NCBI GenBank assembly: GCA_041484115.1
Contig: JBGPHA010000001.1
Coordinates: 1-34,106 of the forward strand
DNA from: ASMP01 sp041484115
GTDB taxonomy: Archaea; Nanobdellota; Nanobdellia; Pacearchaeales; GW2011-AR1
Length of the DNA: 34,106 nucleotides
Reading direction: 5' to 3'
Positions within the stretch are counted from its first letter, which is position 1. Every line of letters begins with the position of its first letter. The notes below the pieces were generated by a model, which made no database searches, was not told the DNA's origin, and worked only from the letters and a program-made list of their open reading frames with translations. Below are positions 30,902-34,106 of the stretch, one piece after another. The position numbers were made by a program, and so were the translations under genes.

Positions 30902-31243
30902 TTATCCCGATTTTTTTAAATCTTTTTTTCTTATGAACTCTAATGGTTGGAACATCTTTGCTTGTTTGGCTAGTATTTCCAGATCTTCTTTTCTCGCGAA
31001 TTTTGAGAACTCTGAAGATGCCGTTTCTAGAAAGGAAACAAGTCTTTCCATGTTTTTTTTAATCACTTCCAGATCTTTTTTTATTTCAAGTATATCAAAA
31101 GATGTTTTTTCTTTCATTTCTATCAAATTTTGTCCTATCAAGAGAAGTCTGTCTCTTAGCATTTTATTTTTTTCTTCCAAATCTCTAAATCTCACGCTTG
31201 TATCAACAAAAAAAGGATTATTACTGCTCTGAATTTCTGCCAT
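30902..31243 (-). CDS. Coiled-coil protein of the secretion locus
   Basis: 113 residues from ATG 31243 (MAEIQSSNNPFFVDTSVRFR), two codons inside the open frame; a TATA-like AAATTTAAAG (about 31264-31273) is about 25 bases upstream. Nearly the whole chain (about 20-95) is a heptad-repeat coiled coil (FRDLEEKNKMLRDRLLLIGQ; LEVIKKNMERLV), followed by FARKEDLEILAKQAKMFQPL and a basic end. The C-terminal motif R-K-x-D-L is repeated (RKEDLE, RKKDLK). It is divergent from the secretion ATPase, starting 99 bases apart, and is followed by another coiled-coil gene. FlaC/FlaD-type cytoplasmic partners of archaeal motor ATPases have a similar look, but I see no motif that proves this. Confidence 0.65.
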   Translation of the reverse strand: MAEIQSSNNPFFVDTSVRFRDLEEKNKMLRDRLLLIGQNLIEMKEKTSFDILEIKKDLEVIKKNMERLVSFLETASSEFSKFARKEDLEILAKQAKMFQPLEFIRKKDLKKSG

Positions 31244-31262
31244 AAGCAAAAGAGACTTGCAT

Positions 31263-31320
31263 ACTTTAAATTTGTTGCGTTTATCGTTGTGTTTAAACTA
31301 AACTACACAAAGAATTTTAA
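31263..31320. promoter_or_regulatory. Divergent promoters of coiled-coil gene and secretion ATPase
   Basis: Two TATA-like sequences stand back to back: one on the minus strand at about 31264-31273, 25 bases before the ATG at 31243, and AGAATTTTAAAC on the plus strand at about 31311-31322, 26 bases before the ATG at 31343. The 99 bases between the starts hold nothing else recognisable. Confidence 0.5.
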
Positions 31321-31342
31321 ACTTCTTCAGCCTTTTTCTAAA

Positions 31343-33625
31343 ATGCCGGAACAAGAATCCAAAATTTATTCTTATGAAGTAAAGAGAGAGGGTGGAGAAG
31401 ATATTCTTTATATAAATTATTTGGGAGCTCCCTATGTTCCTGATCTTGCTGAATCAGCAGAAGTCATGGCAAGAACTGTTGATGCTCTAATGGAAAATCC
31501 TAATGTTTCAAGGATAATTTTTGTTCAACAAAAAAATTATAATTATGATTTTGGAGAGACATCCATGCTTCTTGAGATTGCTCAACTTTATACTTATTTC
31601 GTGAAACAGGAAAAAGTTCTTTCAAGAGAAAAAATAGGAACAATGGAACAGTTCTTTCCTCAGAGATACAATGAGATTTTCTCTTTCCTTTTGTTTCTGA
31701 AACAGGATCCATTATCAGCATATGCTGAAATAAGAAAAATTATAATAAATTCCAGGCTTTTCCTGGAAAAATTAGGCTCCAGATATAAGACTGATCAGAC
31801 AGGATACATAAATTTTCTTGAAAAAATCTTCTCCCTGTTGGAAAACACAGCCTTGATACAAAGCGCAATTCCATATCTTTCTGATTATCAAAAAGGAGAT
31901 AGGGAAATCTATTCAAGAATTTTGAAGCCAGATGTTATCCCTAATTTCACCTTTACCAGACTGGTTTCTGATCTTCCTGAAAATGCAGAAATAATAGATC
32001 AGTATGAAATATCTAATGAGAGCTATGATGTTTCTATGGTTACAATACTTAAGAAAAAAGAAGAGCCAAAATTAATCTATCACTTGATTCCTCCTGAGAA
32101 TGCTTTGAGTGAAGAACATTCTGCATTGCTTAACACTGCACGCAAGGTTTTGATAGAACATCAGCCGAAGGCAGAGGAATTTACAGACACAGAGAGAACC
32201 AGGCAGGTTTTTTTCAATATATCCAAAGATTTACTTCAGGACCTTGCACAGAGTATGGGAATAAAAATTAATTACCCTGATTTGAATAAACTGGCAATTA
32301 TTTTAGTAAGACATACTATCGGTTTTGGCTTGATAGAAGTTTTGCTGCAGGACAAAAAACTTCAGGATATTTCTCTAAATGCACCAATTTCAATGATGCC
32401 TATTTTTGTCCGTCATGAGGATTATGATGAATGTCTTTCTAATATCATTCCAAGTCAGGAAGATATTGATTCCTGGGCTGCAAAATTCAGGCTTATTTCT
32501 GGAAGACCATTGGACGAAGCAAATCCTATTCTTGACACTCAGCTTGAGATAGGAAAAATACGTGCAAGAATAGCTATAATCCAAAGGCCCCTGAGCCCTG
32601 ACGGACTTGCATATGCAATAAGAAGACATAGAGAAGAGCCATGGACCCTTCCCTTATTTATAAAAAACAGGATGATCAATTCTTTTACTGCAGGACTTCT
32701 CAGTTTTTTAGTAGATGGAAACAGAACTTTGCTAGTTGCAGGCACGAGAAGCAGTGGAAAAACAAGCCTCCTTGGAAGTCTTATGCTGGAAATAATCCCT
32801 AAATACAGAGTAATAGTAATAGAAGACTCATTAGAGCTTCCTGTAGAATCTCTTAGAGATCTTAAATATGATATACTGAGAATGAAAGTAAGAAGCGCAC
32901 TTCTTAAAACGACAACAGAGGTTTCTGCAGATGATGGAATAAGAACGAGTTTGAGATTGGGGGATAGCTGCCTGATAATAGGAGAAGTTAGGAGTCTTGA
33001 AGCTCAGGCTTTATATGAGGCAATGCGTGTTGGTGCACTGGCAAATGTGGTTGCAGGAACTATTCACGGAGCAAGCCCCTATGCTGTTTTTGATAGGGTT
33101 GTTAATGACCTAGATGTCCCAACGACGAGCTTCAAGGCCACAGATATAATAGCTGTTGCAAATCCGATAAAAACTTCTGATGGATTACATTCATGGAAAA
33201 GACTTGTTCAATTATCTGAAGTCAGAAAACATTGGCAGAAAGACCCCCTTGAAGAAAAAGGTTTTGTTGATCTTTTGAGATATAATGTAGAGAAAGATGA
33301 ATTGGAGCCAACAGAAGATCTTATTAATGGAGATTCTGAAATAATAAAAGACATAGCTTCCAGCATCAAAGGATGGGCAGGAAACTGGGATGCAGTCTAT
33401 GACAATATTCTTTTGAGGGCCAAAGTAAAGCAAGAAATAGTAAATACTGCAGAAAAAATAAAAAATTTCAGAATTCTTGAAGCAAAATTTAATACGGAAG
33501 CGAATCATGCATTCCACAGGATTTCAGATGGGATAAGACAAGAAGTAGGACTTCCTGTCAGCGAAAGAGTTTTCCCAGAATGGCAGAAATGGCTGAACCA
33601 GGAAATAAAAAAGAAAAATCTATAA
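31343..33625 (+). CDS. Type II/IV secretion-system ATPase (GspE/FlaI/TadA-like)
   Basis: 760 residues from ATG 31343 (MPEQESKIYSYEVKR); GTG at 31289 is in frame but a TATA-like box at 31311-31322 fits 31343. A large N-terminal region (about 1-300), longer than in archaellum FlaI, precedes the RecA-like ATPase. Motifs: Walker A GTRSSGKTS (467-475), Asp-box EDSLELPV, Walker B CLIIGEVRSLEA (about 544-555) and the His-box GTIHGASPYAVFDRVV. The N-domain part GFGLIEVLLQDKKLQDISLNAP and ISGRPLDEANPILDTQL are typical for archaeal T4P-like ATPases. It powers assembly of a pilus or secretion filament. The membrane platform partner (FlaJ/TadC/GspF) is not next to it; the following gene is a flippase-like protein. 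Confidence 0.92.
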   Translation: MPEQESKIYSYEVKREGGEDILYINYLGAPYVPDLAESAEVMARTVDALMENPNVSRIIFVQQKNYNYDFGETSMLLEIAQLYTYFVKQEKVLSREKIGTMEQFFPQRYNEIFSFLLFLKQDPLSAYAEIRKIIINSRLFLEKLGSRYKTDQTGYINFLEKIFSLLENTALIQSAIPYLSDYQKGDREIYSRILKPDVIPNFTFTRLVSDLPENAEIIDQYEISNESYDVSMVTILKKKEEPKLIYHLIPPENALSEEHSALLNTARKVLIEHQPKAEEFTDTERTRQVFFNISKDLLQDLAQSMGIKINYPDLNKLAIILVRHTIGFGLIEVLLQDKKLQDISLNAPISMMPIFVRHEDYDECLSNIIPSQEDIDSWAAKFRLISGRPLDEANPILDTQLEIGKIRARIAIIQRPLSPDGLAYAIRRHREEPWTLPLFIKNRMINSFTAGLLSFLVDGNRTLLVAGTRSSGKTSLLGSLMLEIIPKYRVIVIEDSLELPVESLRDLKYDILRMKVRSALLKTTTEVSADDGIRTSLRLGDSCLIIGEVRSLEAQALYEAMRVGALANVVAGTIHGASPYAVFDRVVNDLDVPTTSFKATDIIAVANPIKTSDGLHSWKRLVQLSEVRKHWQKDPLEEKGFVDLLRYNVEKDELEPTEDLINGDSEIIKDIASSIKGWAGNWDAVYDNILLRAKVKQEIVNTAEKIKNFRILEAKFNTEANHAFHRISDGIRQEVGLPVSERVFPEWQKWLNQEIKKKNL

Positions 33626-33632
33626 GGGAAAA

Positions 33633-34106
33633 ATGAAAACCAAATTTAGAATTCTTTTCGGATCAATAATTCTTGTTGTCCTGATATATCTTCTTAAAAA
33701 AATAAATTTTCTTGAAGTTTACCATATATTCGGAACGATAAAAATAGAATTCTTTCTTATAGCCTTTGCTACATATTCTTTAGGGATTGTGATTTTTAAT
33801 TTAAGGACTATGATTTCTCTGAGGGAAATAATGAACAAACATGAACATGACTTCTGGTTTTTTTTGAAAACAACCTTGGCAGGGAATTTTGTAAATATTA
33901 TTACCCCTGGAGCTCAGCTTGGAGGGGATCCTATAAGAGCATATTTCATAGGAGAAAAATATAACAAACCTAAAACTAAAATATTTGGAGCTATTCTCGC
34001 AGATAGAATTTTTCATGCAATAGTTTCTCTTTTTTTCATAATTTTTTCTCTGTTATTCATCCTAACATATATTCCTGTCGATCGAGAACTCAAGATAATT
34101 TTTCAG
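33633..34106 (+). CDS. Flippase-like (UPF0104/LPG synthase TM) membrane protein, partial
   Basis: N-terminal 158 residues of a gene running off the right edge, starting at ATG 33633, 7 bases after the secretion ATPase stop. At least four membrane helices. GNFVNIITPGAQLGGDPIRAYFIGEKYN is closely similar in pattern to the signature of the lysylphosphatidylglycerol synthetase transmembrane region / UPF0104 (AglD-type flippase-like) family, as is AILADRIFHAIVSLFF. These proteins are thought to move lipid-linked precursors or build glycan lipids. Being in the same transcript as the ATPase it may take part in surface glycosylation, but this cannot be shown here. (The quoted signature spans about residues 89-116.). 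Confidence 0.8.
   Translation, partial: MKTKFRILFGSIILVVLIYLLKKINFLEVYHIFGTIKIEFFLIAFATYSLGIVIFNLRTMISLREIMNKHEHDFWFFLKTTLAGNFVNIITPGAQLGGDPIRAYFIGEKYNKPKTKIFGAILADRIFHAIVSLFFIIFSLLFILTYIPVDRELKIIFQ

Overview
The window reads as a low-GC archaeal chromosome, most likely a DPANN lineage of the Woesearchaeota/Pacearchaeota kind. The archaeal assignment rests on an Orc1/Cdc6 initiator, both subunits of the archaea-specific D-family DNA polymerase, a Hef-type helicase and XPF-family nuclease, a XerA-like recombinase, two PRC-barrel proteins and archaeal promoters. Most genes have a TATA-like box centred about 25-28 bases upstream of the start codon and no Shine-Dalgarno sequence, which implies mostly leaderless mRNAs. 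The DPANN placement is an inference from small gene sizes, many short membrane proteins and the secretion-ATPase neighbourhood.

Layout. 1-5.3 kb: a PD-(D/E)XK nuclease cut by the window edge, then small envelope proteins and redox genes (an ApbE / ferric-reductase-like / small anchored protein operon, a helical surface protein, a blue-copper protein). 5.3-7.6 kb: a HEPN-like protein, a XerA-like tyrosine recombinase preceded by a regular array of recombinase-type half-sites, and three small genes. 7.6-10.65 kb: an accessory-looking block with repeat-rich intergenic DNA and two regulators of the same layout (coiled coil, repeat-coded linker, C-terminal helix-turn-helix), one with a 12-bp intragenic repeat and one with a tetranucleotide tract; then a winged-helix protein, a possibly SecB-like protein and a PRC-barrel protein. 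10.65-11.06 kb: a probable replication origin, with ORB-like sites on both sides of an almost pure A/T stretch. 11.06-18.0 kb: the replication operon cdc6, polB (DP1), a HAD 5'-nucleotidase and polC (DP2), tightly packed. 18.0-27.6 kb: housekeeping genes, including a eukaryote-type tyrosyl-tRNA synthetase, dCMP deaminase, a TGS GTPase, an ArmA/FmrO-like rRNA methyltransferase, an M16 peptidase, an arginase-family enzyme, a half-length MFS protein, ThpR, and Hef as two overlapping genes. 27.6-34.1 kb: an envelope and secretion region with a site-2-protease-like protein lacking its catalytic motif, a second PRC-barrel protein, two related multi-TM proteins (one broken by an in-frame stop), two coiled-coil proteins, a type II/IV secretion ATPase, and a flippase-like membrane protein cut by the window end.

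How the parts work together. The origin, initiator and both polymerase subunits form one replication locus. Transcription mostly runs away from the origin on both sides, and the nucleotidase and nearby dCMP deaminase tie it to nucleotide supply. Genes from about 28.8 kb onward probably build a type IV pilus-like or secretion machine. The least explained parts are the repeat-bearing regulators (7.8-9.5 kb) and the half-site array at the xerA promoter (6.76-6.84 kb). No rRNA, tRNA or CRISPR array was recognised. All family assignments come from reading motifs; no database search was run.
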